DNA of 64,000 nt from the NCBI RefSeq assembly GCF_003265345.1, contig NZ_QFWW01000030.1:124001-188000 (forward strand), given 5' to 3'. Source of the DNA: Lentzea terrae (lineage in GTDB: Bacteria > Actinomycetota > Actinomycetes > Mycobacteriales > Pseudonocardiaceae). Position numbers and translations under genes: made by a program. Below the pieces are notes generated by a model. It searched no databases. It saw only the letters and a program-made list of their open reading frames with translations, and was not told the DNA's origin. Position 1 is the first letter of the stretch; each line of letters opens with the position of its first letter. Positions 33,358-41,817 of the stretch are shown here, in pieces.

Positions 33358-34842
33358 ATGGCCTATGTCTCCACGAACCCGTCGAACACCTCCGACGTGG
33401 TCACCGAGATCGAGCTCGGGACCAGCCGCACCTTCGTCGACGCAGCACGGCGGGCGAAGGCGGCACAGCGCGCGTGGGCCCGCGTGCCAGCGCCCGTCCG
33501 AGGACAGGTCATCGGCAACATCGGCAGGCTCGTCGAGGCCAACTTCGAGCCGCTCGCCCAGCTGGTGACCCGCGAGATCGGCAAGCCGATCGCGGAGGCA
33601 CGCGGCGAGGTGCAGGAGATCGTGGACACCTGCAACTTCTTCGTCGGCGAGGGCAGGCGCCTCTACGGGCACACCGTGCCGTCGGAGATGGCGGACAAGC
33701 AGCTCTTCACCTTCCGCAACCCGGTCGGCGTCGCGGCCATCATCACCGCCGGCAACTTCCCGGTCGCCGTGCCGTCCTGGTACATCATCCCGGCGCTGCT
33801 GTGCGGCAACTCCGTCGTGTGGAAGCCCGCCGAGTACTCCGCCGCGTCCGCCCAGGCCTTCTACGACGTGTTCCAGGCCGCCGGCATTCCGGGCGGCGTG
33901 TTCGAGATCGTCTTCGCCGAGGGGTCGGAGACGTTCAACGGACTGGAACAGGCGCTGCAGGAGGGCCTGGTCGACAAGGTCGGCTTCACCGGGTCCAGCG
34001 AGGTCGGCGTGCGGATCGGCGAACTGTGCGGGCGCCACCTCCAGACGCCGTGCCTGGAGCTGGGCGGCAAGAACCCGATGGTCGTCACCGAGGACGCGGA
34101 CCTCGACCTGGCCGTGCAGGGTGCCTTGTTCGCCGGCTTCGGTTCGGCCGGCCAGCGGTGCACCTCGCTCGGCACGGCGATCGTGCACGAGTCGGTGTAC
34201 GACGAGTTCCTGTCCCGGTTCGTCGCCGCCGTCGCCGCCGCCACCGTGGGCGACCCGACCGGCGATGTCCTGTACGGACCGTTGCTCGACGAGAAGTTCG
34301 CGCTGGCGTACGAGAAGTACCTCGGCTGGGTCGGCGAGCACCACACGGTGCACGGCCCGACCGGCCGCATCACGGATTCCAGCCCGCGCAACGGTTTCAC
34401 TGGTGCGAACGGCTTCTTCTACCACCCCGCAATCGTTTCCGGTGTGCGTGCCGACGACGAGCTGTTCCTCCAGGAGACGTTCGGCCCGATCGTCGGCGTC
34501 ATGAAGTACTCGGACCTGGACGAGGCGATCGAGCTGGGCAACAAGCCGGGCTACGGCCTGTCGTGCTCGATCTACACCACGGACCCGAACAAGGCCTTCC
34601 GGTTCCGCGCCGGCATCTCCGCCGGCATGGTGAGCGTCAACAACTCGACGTCCGGGGCCGAAGCGCACCTGCCGTTCGGCGGAAACGGCAAGAGCGGCAA
34701 CGGCTCCCGGCAGTCGGGCGTGTGGGTGCTCGATCAGTTCACCCGCTGGCAGTCCATGAACTGGGACTACTCGGGGAAGCTGCAGAAGGCGCAGATGGAC
34801 ACGCTCGAGATCGGGGCGAACCTTGACTTCCGCCTCGCCTGA
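33358..34842 (+). CDS. NAD(P)-dependent aldehyde dehydrogenase
   Basis: The 494-residue enzyme has all ALDH landmarks: the Asn of TAGNFP (N133), K156 in VVWKPAEYS, the general-base Glu in LELGGKNP (E234) and catalytic C268 in FGSAGQRCTS. The GSAGQRC context and NSTSGAEAHLPFGGNGKSGNG resemble aminoadipate-semialdehyde dehydrogenases (ALDH7-type) as well as succinate-semialdehyde enzymes. Operon partners favour 2-aminoadipate semialdehyde as substrate. ATG at 33358 follows GGGTGGGA. It is the first gene of the operon; its end overlaps the FAD oxidase gene by 20 bases. Confidence 0.88.
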   Translation: MAYVSTNPSNTSDVVTEIELGTSRTFVDAARRAKAAQRAWARVPAPVRGQVIGNIGRLVEANFEPLAQLVTREIGKPIAEARGEVQEIVDTCNFFVGEGRRLYGHTVPSEMADKQLFTFRNPVGVAAIITAGNFPVAVPSWYIIPALLCGNSVVWKPAEYSAASAQAFYDVFQAAGIPGGVFEIVFAEGSETFNGLEQALQEGLVDKVGFTGSSEVGVRIGELCGRHLQTPCLELGGKNPMVVTEDADLDLAVQGALFAGFGSAGQRCTSLGTAIVHESVYDEFLSRFVAAVAAATVGDPTGDVLYGPLLDEKFALAYEKYLGWVGEHHTVHGPTGRITDSSPRNGFTGANGFFYHPAIVSGVRADDELFLQETFGPIVGVMKYSDLDEAIELGNKPGYGLSCSIYTTDPNKAFRFRAGISAGMVSVNNSTSGAEAHLPFGGNGKSGNGSRQSGVWVLDQFTRWQSMNWDYSGKLQKAQMDTLEIGANLDFRLA

Positions 34843-35983
34843 GCTACCAAATCAGGCCGAGGTCGTCATCATCGGCGGCGGGGTCATCGGCACGTCCATC
34901 GCCTTTCACCTCGCCGAGGTAGGCGTCCGGGATGTTGTGGTCGTCGAGAAGGACGAGCTGGGTTCCGGCTCCACCTGCAAAGCGGCGGGTGGAGTGCGCG
35001 CCCAGTTCTCCGACGAGCTGAACATCAGGCTCGGTGCCCGATCACTCGAAGCGTTCCAGCGCTTTCCGCAGCGTCCCGGGCAGGAGATCGATCTCCACCA
35101 GGTCGGCTACCTGTTCCTCCTCTCTTCTCGGGAACACGTCACGGCGTTCGAGCGCAACGTCGACCTCCAGAACTCCCTCGGAGTGCGCAGTCGAATGCTG
35201 ACTGTCGAGGAAGCGCAACGGATGTCGCCGTTGATCGAAACGGACGGCCTGCTCGCGGCGACCTACTCGCCGGACGACGGACACTGCACTCCGGAGTCCG
35301 TGGTCCTCGGTTATGCCACCGCGGCCCGCCGGTTCGGTGTCCGTTTCCACACCAGAACCACCGTGAGATCGATCGTAGGGACGGGGTCTGACACTTTTCG
35401 CGTGCAGACCGACCGCGGCGAGGTTTCGACGCCGAATCTGGTCTGCGCGGCGGGAGCCTGGTCAAGATCGATCGGCGAGATGGTGGGCGTTGACCTGCCG
35501 GTTTCTCCCCTGCGGCGGCAGATCATGTTCACCGAACCCATGCCCGAGCTACACGATCGGGTGACCCCCTTCACCATCGACTTCGGCAGCACCTTCTACT
35601 TCCACCGCGAAGGCCCCGGGCTGCTGTTCGGCATGTCCGATCCGGACGAGACGCCGGGCTTCAAGCTCGGCATGTCCGACGCGTGGCTGCCCAGGCTGAC
35701 CGCCGCGATCGAACGGCGGGCGCCGCGACTGCTGGACGTGGGCGTGCGCAACGGGTGGGCCGGGCTTTACGAGGTCACGCCCGACCACAACGCGCTGATC
35801 GGCTCGGTGGGCCGGTTCTTCTACGCCACCGGGTTCTCCGGGCACGGGTTCCTGCAGGGCCCCGCGGTCGGGGAGGTCGTGCGCGACCTCGTGCTGGATC
35901 GCGAGCCCTTCGTCGACGTGTCCAGTTTGGACGCCTCCCGGTTCGCCGCCGACCAGGCGCGGCCCGAACTCAACTGCGTGTGA
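34823..35983 (+). CDS. FAD-dependent amine/amino-acid oxidase (DAO family)
   Basis: The 386-residue flavoprotein has the Rossmann FAD motif VVIIGGGVIGTSIAFHLAE, the GSGSTCKAAGGVRAQF segment of sarcosine-oxidase-like proteins and a C-terminal FAD-contacting stretch (GLYEVTPDHNALIGSV, FSGHGFLQGPAVGEVV). This family includes sarcosine, proline, glycine and pipecolate oxidases. In this operon, oxidation of a lysine-derived amine such as L-pipecolate or 2-aminoadipate is plausible. The start appears to be TTG at 34823, within the aldehyde dehydrogenase gene, so translation is probably coupled. Confidence 0.85.
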   Translation: MTSASPELPNQAEVVIIGGGVIGTSIAFHLAEVGVRDVVVVEKDELGSGSTCKAAGGVRAQFSDELNIRLGARSLEAFQRFPQRPGQEIDLHQVGYLFLLSSREHVTAFERNVDLQNSLGVRSRMLTVEEAQRMSPLIETDGLLAATYSPDDGHCTPESVVLGYATAARRFGVRFHTRTTVRSIVGTGSDTFRVQTDRGEVSTPNLVCAAGAWSRSIGEMVGVDLPVSPLRRQIMFTEPMPELHDRVTPFTIDFGSTFYFHREGPGLLFGMSDPDETPGFKLGMSDAWLPRLTAAIERRAPRLLDVGVRNGWAGLYEVTPDHNALIGSVGRFFYATGFSGHGFLQGPAVGEVVRDLVLDREPFVDVSSLDASRFAADQARPELNCV

Positions 35984-35987
35984 GGGA

Positions 35988-37109
35988 ATGATGGACGTTC
36001 TCCAGCTCATGGACGAGTGGGGACCTGAGAAGGTCGTCTGCGTGTCCGACCGGCGCACCGGCATGAAGGGTGTGCTCGTCATCGACAACACCGCGCGCGG
36101 CATGGGCAAGGGCGGCACGCGGATGAGCCCCGGCGTGACCGTCGCGGAGATCGCCCGGCTCGCGCGCGTGATGACCTGGAAGTGGGCGGGCGTCGACCTG
36201 TTCTTCGGCGGGGCGAAGGCGGGGATCGTGTTCGATCCGTCGTCCCCTGACAAGGAAGCGGCGCTGCGTGCGTTCGCGCGCAAGCTCTCCAACGAGGTGC
36301 CGCGGGAGTACGTGCTCGGTCTCGACATGGGCCTCACCGAACGGGACGCCGCGATCGTCCAGGACGAACTGTCGGACCGCGGCGCTATGATGGGCGCACC
36401 GGCTCAACTCGGCGGTCTTCCGTACGACGAGCTGGGCGTCACCGGGTTTGGCGTGGCCGAGGTGGCGGACGAACTGATCTCGTTGCGCGGCAAGCGCGTC
36501 GCGATTCAAGGGTTCGGTGCGGTTGGTGCCGCGGCAGCCCGACGCTTCACCGAACTGGGTGCAGTCGTCGTCGCGGTGTCGTCGGTGCACGGCGCGTTGG
36601 TGGATCCCAACGGCCTGGATGTGGCCCGGCTGCTGGACTTGCGGGCGTCGTCCGGTGATCTGGCGGTCAAGGAGTACGGCCCGGTGCAGGCACTGGGTGC
36701 CGAACTCCGGGCATCGTGCGACGTGCTGGTGCCGGCCGCGTTGCAAGACGTGATCGACGCGGATCTCGCGGGCGAGCTCGCCGCCACCCTGGTGGTCGAG
36801 GGCGCGAACCTGCCGACTTCCGTTGCGGCGCAAGAGGTGCTGGCCGCACGCGGGATCACGGTCGTGCCGGACTTCATCGCGAACGCCGGTGGCGTCGTAG
36901 CAGCGGCCTTCGGGATGGACGCGCGGTACTCGCCGTTCCCGGTGAACCCGGCGACGGTGCTGGACGCGGTGTCGCAGAAGCTGAGGGCGAACGCGTCGCA
37001 CATCGTCGCAGCAGCCCGAGATCGTGGCACCACAACACACGTGGCTGCGCGCGAACTGGCGCAGGAACGCGTGCTGGCCGCGATGAAGCTGCGGGGGCGG
37101 GTCGCATGA
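35988..37109 (+). CDS. Glu/Leu/Phe/Val-family amino-acid dehydrogenase
   Basis: The 373-residue enzyme has the ELFV dehydrogenase catalytic core: MTWKWAGVDLFFGGAKAGI with both active-site lysines, and GLDMG with the catalytic Asp. The NAD-binding motif is GFGAVGAAAARRF. The N-terminus is shorter than in hexameric glutamate dehydrogenases. Substrate could be glutamate, a branched amino acid or, given its neighbours, 2-aminoadipate. GAGGGA precedes the first ATG (35988) by one base, making the second ATG at 35991 about equally likely. Its stop overlaps the CoA-transferase ATG. Confidence 0.88.
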   Translation: MMDVLQLMDEWGPEKVVCVSDRRTGMKGVLVIDNTARGMGKGGTRMSPGVTVAEIARLARVMTWKWAGVDLFFGGAKAGIVFDPSSPDKEAALRAFARKLSNEVPREYVLGLDMGLTERDAAIVQDELSDRGAMMGAPAQLGGLPYDELGVTGFGVAEVADELISLRGKRVAIQGFGAVGAAAARRFTELGAVVVAVSSVHGALVDPNGLDVARLLDLRASSGDLAVKEYGPVQALGAELRASCDVLVPAALQDVIDADLAGELAATLVVEGANLPTSVAAQEVLAARGITVVPDFIANAGGVVAAAFGMDARYSPFPVNPATVLDAVSQKLRANASHIVAAARDRGTTTHVAARELAQERVLAAMKLRGRVA

Positions 37110-38251
37110 GCTCGCCCGACGGCGCCACGAACGACGCGGCAGCCGAGAGCAGCGCCGAAACACCAGCCCGGTCGCTCGACGGCGTCGTGATCGCGGACTT
37201 CAGCCGGGTGCTGGCCGCCCCGTACGCGACGATGATGCTGGGCGACCTCGGCGCCGAGGTCATCAAAGTCGAACAGCCGGGCCGTGGCGACGAGACCCGC
37301 ACCTGGGGCCCGCCGCACTTCGAGGGCGAGGCGACGTACTTCCTGTCCGTCAACCGGAACAAGACGTCCGTGCAGATCGACCTGTCGACCGAGGCAGGCC
37401 GGGAGCAGGCGCGCGAGCTGATCGCGCGCGCGGACGTGGTGGTCGAGAACTTCAAGCCGGGCACCATGAAGAAGTTCGGGCTGGACTACGAGTCGGTGGG
37501 GCGTGCCGACCTCGTCTACTGCTCGATCTCGGGGTTCGGTTCGGGCAAGGGCGCGGACCTGCCCGGCTACGACCTGCTCGCGCAGGCCGTGGGTGGGCTG
37601 ATGAGCGTGACCGGGCCCGGTCCGGACGCGCCGGTGAAGACCGGTGTGGCGCTGGTCGACGTGCTGACCGGGTTGCACGCCTGCGTCGGCATCCTGGCGG
37701 CGTTGCGGCACCGGGAGGCGACCGGGCAGGGGCAGCTCGTCGAGCTGGACCTGTTGTCGGTGTTGTTGTCCAGCATGGTGAACCAGAGCGCGGGCTTCAC
37801 GCTGGCGGGCTCGGTGCCGGAGCCGATGGGCAACCGGCATCCGTCGATCGCGCCGTACGAGGTGTTCCCGACGGCTGACCAGTCGATCGTGCTCGCGGTG
37901 GGCAACGACCGGCAGTTCCGGCGGCTGTGCTCGGTGCTCGACGTGCCGGAGCTGGCCACGGACGAGCGGTTCGTGACGAACTCGGCGAGGGTCGAGCACG
38001 TCGACGAGCTGTTCGAGCTTCTCCAGGCGCGGCTGCGGACGCGTCCGGCGCAGCACTGGTTCGAGACCCTGACACCGCTCGGTGTGCCGTGCGGTCCGGT
38101 GAACGACATCGCGCACGCGTTCGCGTTGGCCGAGTCGCTGGACCTCAACCCCACCGCGACGATCGGTGACATGACGCTCGTCGCGAACCCCATCCGCCTG
38201 TCGCGCACGCCGGTCACCTACCGGCTGCGCCCGCCGAAGCTGGAGCAGTGA
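37106..38251 (+). CDS. Class III (CaiB/BaiF) CoA-transferase
   Basis: The 381-residue protein matches family III CoA-transferases: DFSRVLAAPYATMMLGDLGAEVIKVEQPGRGDETR near the N-terminus, the catalytic Asp in GVALVDVLTGLHACVGI and the C-terminal GVPCGPVNDIAHAFA. Next to glutaryl-CoA dehydrogenase it most resembles the succinyl-CoA:glutarate CoA-transferase (SUGCT/C7orf10-type) that salvages free glutarate. ATG at 37106 overlaps the previous stop as ATGA. About 25 extra hydrophilic residues precede the conserved domain. Confidence 0.87.
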   Translation: MSSPDGATNDAAAESSAETPARSLDGVVIADFSRVLAAPYATMMLGDLGAEVIKVEQPGRGDETRTWGPPHFEGEATYFLSVNRNKTSVQIDLSTEAGREQARELIARADVVVENFKPGTMKKFGLDYESVGRADLVYCSISGFGSGKGADLPGYDLLAQAVGGLMSVTGPGPDAPVKTGVALVDVLTGLHACVGILAALRHREATGQGQLVELDLLSVLLSSMVNQSAGFTLAGSVPEPMGNRHPSIAPYEVFPTADQSIVLAVGNDRQFRRLCSVLDVPELATDERFVTNSARVEHVDELFELLQARLRTRPAQHWFETLTPLGVPCGPVNDIAHAFALAESLDLNPTATIGDMTLVANPIRLSRTPVTYRLRPPKLEQ

Positions 38252-38252
38252 A

Positions 38253-39413
38253 GTGCAGGACCCGTTGCAGTTGCTGGACATCCCGTCGTTGCTGAGCGAC
38301 GAGGAGCGCGACATCCAGGCCACCGTCGCGGCGTACCTGTCCGATCACGTGCGGCCGCACATCGCGAACTGGTTCGAGGAGGGCGTCCTGCCGCGCGAGC
38401 TGGCGCGGGAGCTCGGCAAGCTCGGGGTGCTCGGCATGCACCTCGAGGGGTACGGGTGTGCCGGCACGTCGGCGTTGGCGTACGGGCTCGCGTGCCTGGA
38501 GCTGGAGGCCGTCGACAGCGGGATTCGCAGCTTCGTGTCGGTGCAGGGCTCGCTGTCGATGTACTCGATCTGGAAGTACGGGTCGGAGGAGCAGAAGCAG
38601 GAGTGGCTGCCGCGGCTGGCCGCCGGTGAGGCGATCGGTTGCTTCGGGCTGACCGAGCCGGACTTCGGCTCGAACCCGTCGGGCATGCGCACGCGAGCCG
38701 TCCGGGACGGTGCGGACTGGGTGCTGAACGGCACCAAGATGTGGATCACCAACGGCGGCCTGGCCGACGTGGCGACCGTGTGGGCGCAGACCGAGGAGGG
38801 AATTCGAGGATTCCTCGTTCCACGCGGGACGCCCGGATTTTCGACGCAGGACATCAAGCACAAGCTGTCGATGCGAGCATCCGTCACCTCCGAACTGGTT
38901 CTGGAGGACGTGCGACTGCCGGAAAGCGCGCGACTGCCCCTCGCGACTTCCCTGCGCGCTCCCCTTTCGTGCCTGAACGAGGCGCGTTTCGGGATCGTGT
39001 TCGGAGCCGTCGGCGCGGCGCGGGATTCGTTGCAGGCGGCGCTGGAGTACTCGGGCACGCGCATCCAGTTCGACAAGCCGATCGCCGCGTTCCAGTTGAC
39101 GCAGCGGAAGCTGGCGAGCATGTCCGTGCAGGTCAGCAACGCGATGCTGCTGGCGTTGCACCTCGCGAAGCTCAAGGAGGCCGGCACGTTGCGGCCCGAG
39201 CAGATCAGCATGGGCAAATACAACAACGTGGAGTCGGCCATCGCGATCGCACGGGAAAGCCGGACGATCCTCGGTGCGAACGGAATCTCGCTGGAGTACT
39301 CGCCCTTGCGGCACGCCAACAATCTGGAATCGGTCCTCACCTATGAAGGCACTTCGGACATCCATCTGCTATCCATCGGCCACGCGTTGACCGGAATCAC
39401 CGCATTCCGCTGA
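38253..39413 (+). CDS. gcdH: Glutaryl-CoA dehydrogenase
   Basis: The 386-residue acyl-CoA dehydrogenase carries features specific to glutaryl-CoA dehydrogenase. These are the DSGIRSFVSVQGSL segment with the carboxylate-binding Arg and Ser, the FAD-binding CFGLTEPDFGSNPSGM, and the C-terminal TYEGTSDIHLLSIGHALTGITAF with catalytic E365. It converts glutaryl-CoA to crotonyl-CoA and CO2, the final special step of lysine and tryptophan degradation. GTG at 38253 starts one base after the CoA-transferase stop. It is the last gene of the operon. Confidence 0.9.
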   Translation: MQDPLQLLDIPSLLSDEERDIQATVAAYLSDHVRPHIANWFEEGVLPRELARELGKLGVLGMHLEGYGCAGTSALAYGLACLELEAVDSGIRSFVSVQGSLSMYSIWKYGSEEQKQEWLPRLAAGEAIGCFGLTEPDFGSNPSGMRTRAVRDGADWVLNGTKMWITNGGLADVATVWAQTEEGIRGFLVPRGTPGFSTQDIKHKLSMRASVTSELVLEDVRLPESARLPLATSLRAPLSCLNEARFGIVFGAVGAARDSLQAALEYSGTRIQFDKPIAAFQLTQRKLASMSVQVSNAMLLALHLAKLKEAGTLRPEQISMGKYNNVESAIAIARESRTILGANGISLEYSPLRHANNLESVLTYEGTSDIHLLSIGHALTGITAFR

Positions 39414-39450
39414 TCGTTCGCCTTATCCTGCACTCGCCGTCGAACGCGGG

Positions 39451-40092
39451 TTGGAGGATGCCCTGCCGGAAGAGACAAGCAGCCGCAGTGACGCGCGCCG
39501 CAACCGCAAACGACTGCTGGACGCGGCCACGCACGTGCTGCGTGCTGAACCAGCAACGGCGACGATGCACTCGATCGCACGTAGGGCCGCGCTCTCGCAA
39601 GCAACGGCGTACCGCCACTTCCCGTCCGTGGAAGCGCTCATCGAGGCCTACCACGAGGACGTCATAGCGTCGTTGGCCGCGCACGGTGAACGATCGCGCA
39701 AGGGCGGCAAGGAGTTGTTCGAGCAACAGGTCGCGCGCTGGGTGAAGATGCAGAACGTGCACGGTCCGGTGATCGTGCGGTTCTGGTCTCAGCGCGGCTT
39801 CCTGGAGCGCATGCAGTCGGCTGACGCGGTGACAACGTTGTCTTGCCAGGCCTGGGACCGATCCCTGCGCGAGGTGCTGATCGATCTGGCACTGCCGGAC
39901 GCGTTGCTGTCCGTCGCACAGTTCCTGTGCCACGCGTTGTTGGACCCGAGAGAGATCATCGACCTGAAGAAAGCCGCCGGACTGCCTGACGAGCAGGTGG
40001 TCCGGCGGCTCTCGGATGCGTTCTACGGGGCGTTGCGCGGGTGGGCCTTGTCAGGCTCAGACCCCGAGGGGAAGCACCCACTTCAGCTCTGA
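39451..40092 (+). CDS. TetR-family transcriptional regulator
   Basis: The 213-residue protein has an N-terminal TetR helix-turn-helix (RNRKRLLDAATHVLRAEPATATMHSIARRAALSQATAYRHFPSVEALIEAYHED broken as two helices over residues 15-65). The ligand-binding half is all-helical. The start is unclear: the first in-frame start is TTG at 39451, while GGAGG at 39453-39457 is well placed for a CTG at 39463; no internal ATG precedes the domain. It is co-directional with the gcdH operon 37 bases upstream and overlaps the convergent cyclophilin gene by 36 bases. Its target is unknown. Confidence 0.82.
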   Translation: MEDALPEETSSRSDARRNRKRLLDAATHVLRAEPATATMHSIARRAALSQATAYRHFPSVEALIEAYHEDVIASLAAHGERSRKGGKELFEQQVARWVKMQNVHGPVIVRFWSQRGFLERMQSADAVTTLSCQAWDRSLREVLIDLALPDALLSVAQFLCHALLDPREIIDLKKAAGLPDEQVVRRLSDAFYGALRGWALSGSDPEGKHPLQL

Positions 40093-40749
40093 CTTGATGT
40101 TCGGGCGGCCGTCCAGCGGGTTCTCCCCCGCGATGCCGCCGGCCGCGATCTTGTCCAGGGTCTTCAGGCCCTCGGGCTGGATCTGGCCGAACACGGTGTA
40201 GTTCGGGCGCAGGATGCTGTCGCTCTGCACCAGGAAGAACTGCGAGCCGTTCGTGTCCGGGCCGGCGTTGGCCATCGCCAGCGTGCCGCGCGGGTAGATG
40301 CGACGCAGGCCCGTCGGGTCGTTCGGCGCCGGCTTCAGGTCGGTCGGCAGCTCGTCCTCGTACTTGTAGCCGGGGCCGCCCTCGCCGGTGTTCGACGGGT
40401 CGCCGCACTGCAGCACCTTCAGCGTCGGGTACGCGGTGAGGCGGTGGCACTCGGTCTTGTTGTAGAAGCCTCGAAGTGCCAGGTGGATGAAGCTGTGCGC
40501 GGTGCACGGCGCCTTGGTGCGGTCGAGCAGGAGCGGGAGGTCGCCCTGGTTCGTCTTGACCTTCACCATGACCTTGCCCTTGGTGAACCACGGGTCGTGC
40601 GGAACGGACACCGGACGAGCGGGAGGTTCGTCCGGTGTCACGGTGTAACCGCAGTCAGGGCGTGCCTGTGGTTGCGCGGACGCGGTTCCGGTCGTGATGA
40701 ACCCAACGGCCAGTGCCGCCACTGCCAGACCAGCTGCGATTCGCCTCAT
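40057..40749 (-). CDS. Secreted cyclophilin-type peptidyl-prolyl isomerase
   Basis: The 230-residue protein has a Sec signal (MRRIAAGLAVAALAVGFITTGTASA) and a cyclophilin domain. The domain shows TKAPCTAHSFIHLALRGFYNKTECHRLT, LKVLQCGDPSNTGEGGPGYKYEDEL (the catalytic-loop Arg and Gln region) and GTLAMANAGPDTNGSQFFL. It accelerates prolyl cis-trans isomerisation in proteins outside the membrane. It may be a lipid-free periplasmic-like foldase; no lipobox is present. Cysteines in PDCGY, APCTA, TECHR and LQCGD may form disulfides. Confidence 0.92.
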   Translation of the reverse strand: MRRIAAGLAVAALAVGFITTGTASAQPQARPDCGYTVTPDEPPARPVSVPHDPWFTKGKVMVKVKTNQGDLPLLLDRTKAPCTAHSFIHLALRGFYNKTECHRLTAYPTLKVLQCGDPSNTGEGGPGYKYEDELPTDLKPAPNDPTGLRRIYPRGTLAMANAGPDTNGSQFFLVQSDSILRPNYTVFGQIQPEGLKTLDKIAAGGIAGENPLDGRPNIKSELKWVLPLGV

Positions 40750-40800
40750 GCGCGTTTCCTAGTGGAGCTGACAGTAACCCGGCAAGGTTTAACGGATCAC

Positions 40801-41130
40801 TTAGTTGTCCGTGTCCTCGGTGATCTCGTACTCGCAGGTGGCTTCCTTGCCTGAACTCGAGATCTCCTTCTCCTTCTCGACGCGGAGCTTGCAGGTGACC
40901 TGGTTGTCCGACTTGACCTTCAGGGTGATCTTGCCGAGCGCGTTGGCGAGCATGCCGCGGTTCTTCAGCGGCAGGTCCACGGTTTCGGCCTCCGACGTAC
41001 CACCGGGCACGTTGAGCGTCATCTCGGCCTTGCCGGTGCCCTCGATGTCGAAGAACGCCTCGTAGGTGTAGCTCTTGGGGGCGCACGCCGTGAGCGCCAG
41101 CACGGGAACCAGCAGGAGGAGTTTGTTCAT
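40801..41130 (-). CDS. MmpS-like small lipoprotein
   Basis: The 109-residue protein begins MNKLLLLVPVLALTACAPKS with a lipobox (LTAC, Cys at 16). The mature part has the strand pattern of mycobacterial MmpS C-terminal domains (YEAFFDIEGTGKAEMTLNVPGG, VDLPL, KITLKVKSDNQVTCKLRVE, ATCEYEI), including the two cysteines that usually bond. No MmpL transporter is adjacent. It is followed 51 bases later by the cyclophilin gene on the same strand. Confidence 0.72.
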   Translation of the reverse strand: MNKLLLLVPVLALTACAPKSYTYEAFFDIEGTGKAEMTLNVPGGTSEAETVDLPLKNRGMLANALGKITLKVKSDNQVTCKLRVEKEKEISSSGKEATCEYEITEDTDN

Positions 41131-41190
41131 GGCTCGAATTCTGGTGGTGGGCTCACGCCGGAACTTCTGGCTGCGGACTGGTTGTGGGTC

Positions 41191-41817
41191 CTACTTTTGG
41201 CCGACCAGGCGGGACTCCCACGCCCAGGCGGCGATCTCCACCCGGTTACGAGCGTCCAATTTGGTCTGAACGCTCGCCAGATGCGTCTTCACGGTGCCGA
41301 TGGAGATGAACAGCTCCTGCGCTATCTCCGCGTTCGTCTTGCCGATGGCCGCCAGTTTCACGACGTCGAGCTCGCGCGCGGAGAGGTTGTGCGGCCGTTG
41401 GGGTGTCGGCGCGTTCATGTGTTGCAACAACCTGACGGTGATGGACGGACTGATGAGCGCATCACCTGTCACGGCCGCGCGAACCGCTTCGATGAGTAGG
41501 TTCGGGCCGGCGTCCTTCAACAAGAAGCCGCACGCGCCATTCTTCAGCGCTGTGTGTACGTACTCGTCGTGGTCGAACGTCGTGCACACAACTACGTGGA
41601 CGTCGTTCGCGATCTGTTTGAGCGCTTCGAGTCCGTCCATGCGGGGCATGCGGATGTCCATCAACGCGACGTCCGGCTTGGTGCGGCGTGCCTCGGTGAC
41701 GGCCTCCACGCCGTCCTGCGCCTCCGCCACGACCTCGATGTCGGGCTCGGCGCCCAGAATCATGCCGAACCCCGTGCGCACCATCGCCTGGTCGTCCGCG
41801 ACGAGAACCCTGATCAC
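41191..41817 (-). CDS. NarL/FixJ-family response regulator
   Basis: The 208-residue protein has a receiver domain (IRVLVADDQAMVRTGFGMIL; phospho-acceptor Asp in VALMDIRMPRMDG; Lys in GFLLKDAGP) and a LuxR-type helix-turn-helix (NLSARELDVVKLAAIGKTNAEIAQELFISIGTVKTHLASVQTKL). It is the partner of the histidine kinase, whose stop overlaps its GTG start (GTGA). The likely target is the divergent ABC exporter, an arrangement common in antibiotic-sensing systems. Confidence 0.93.
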   Translation of the reverse strand: MIRVLVADDQAMVRTGFGMILGAEPDIEVVAEAQDGVEAVTEARRTKPDVALMDIRMPRMDGLEALKQIANDVHVVVCTTFDHDEYVHTALKNGACGFLLKDAGPNLLIEAVRAAVTGDALISPSITVRLLQHMNAPTPQRPHNLSARELDVVKLAAIGKTNAEIAQELFISIGTVKTHLASVQTKLDARNRVEIAAWAWESRLVGQK

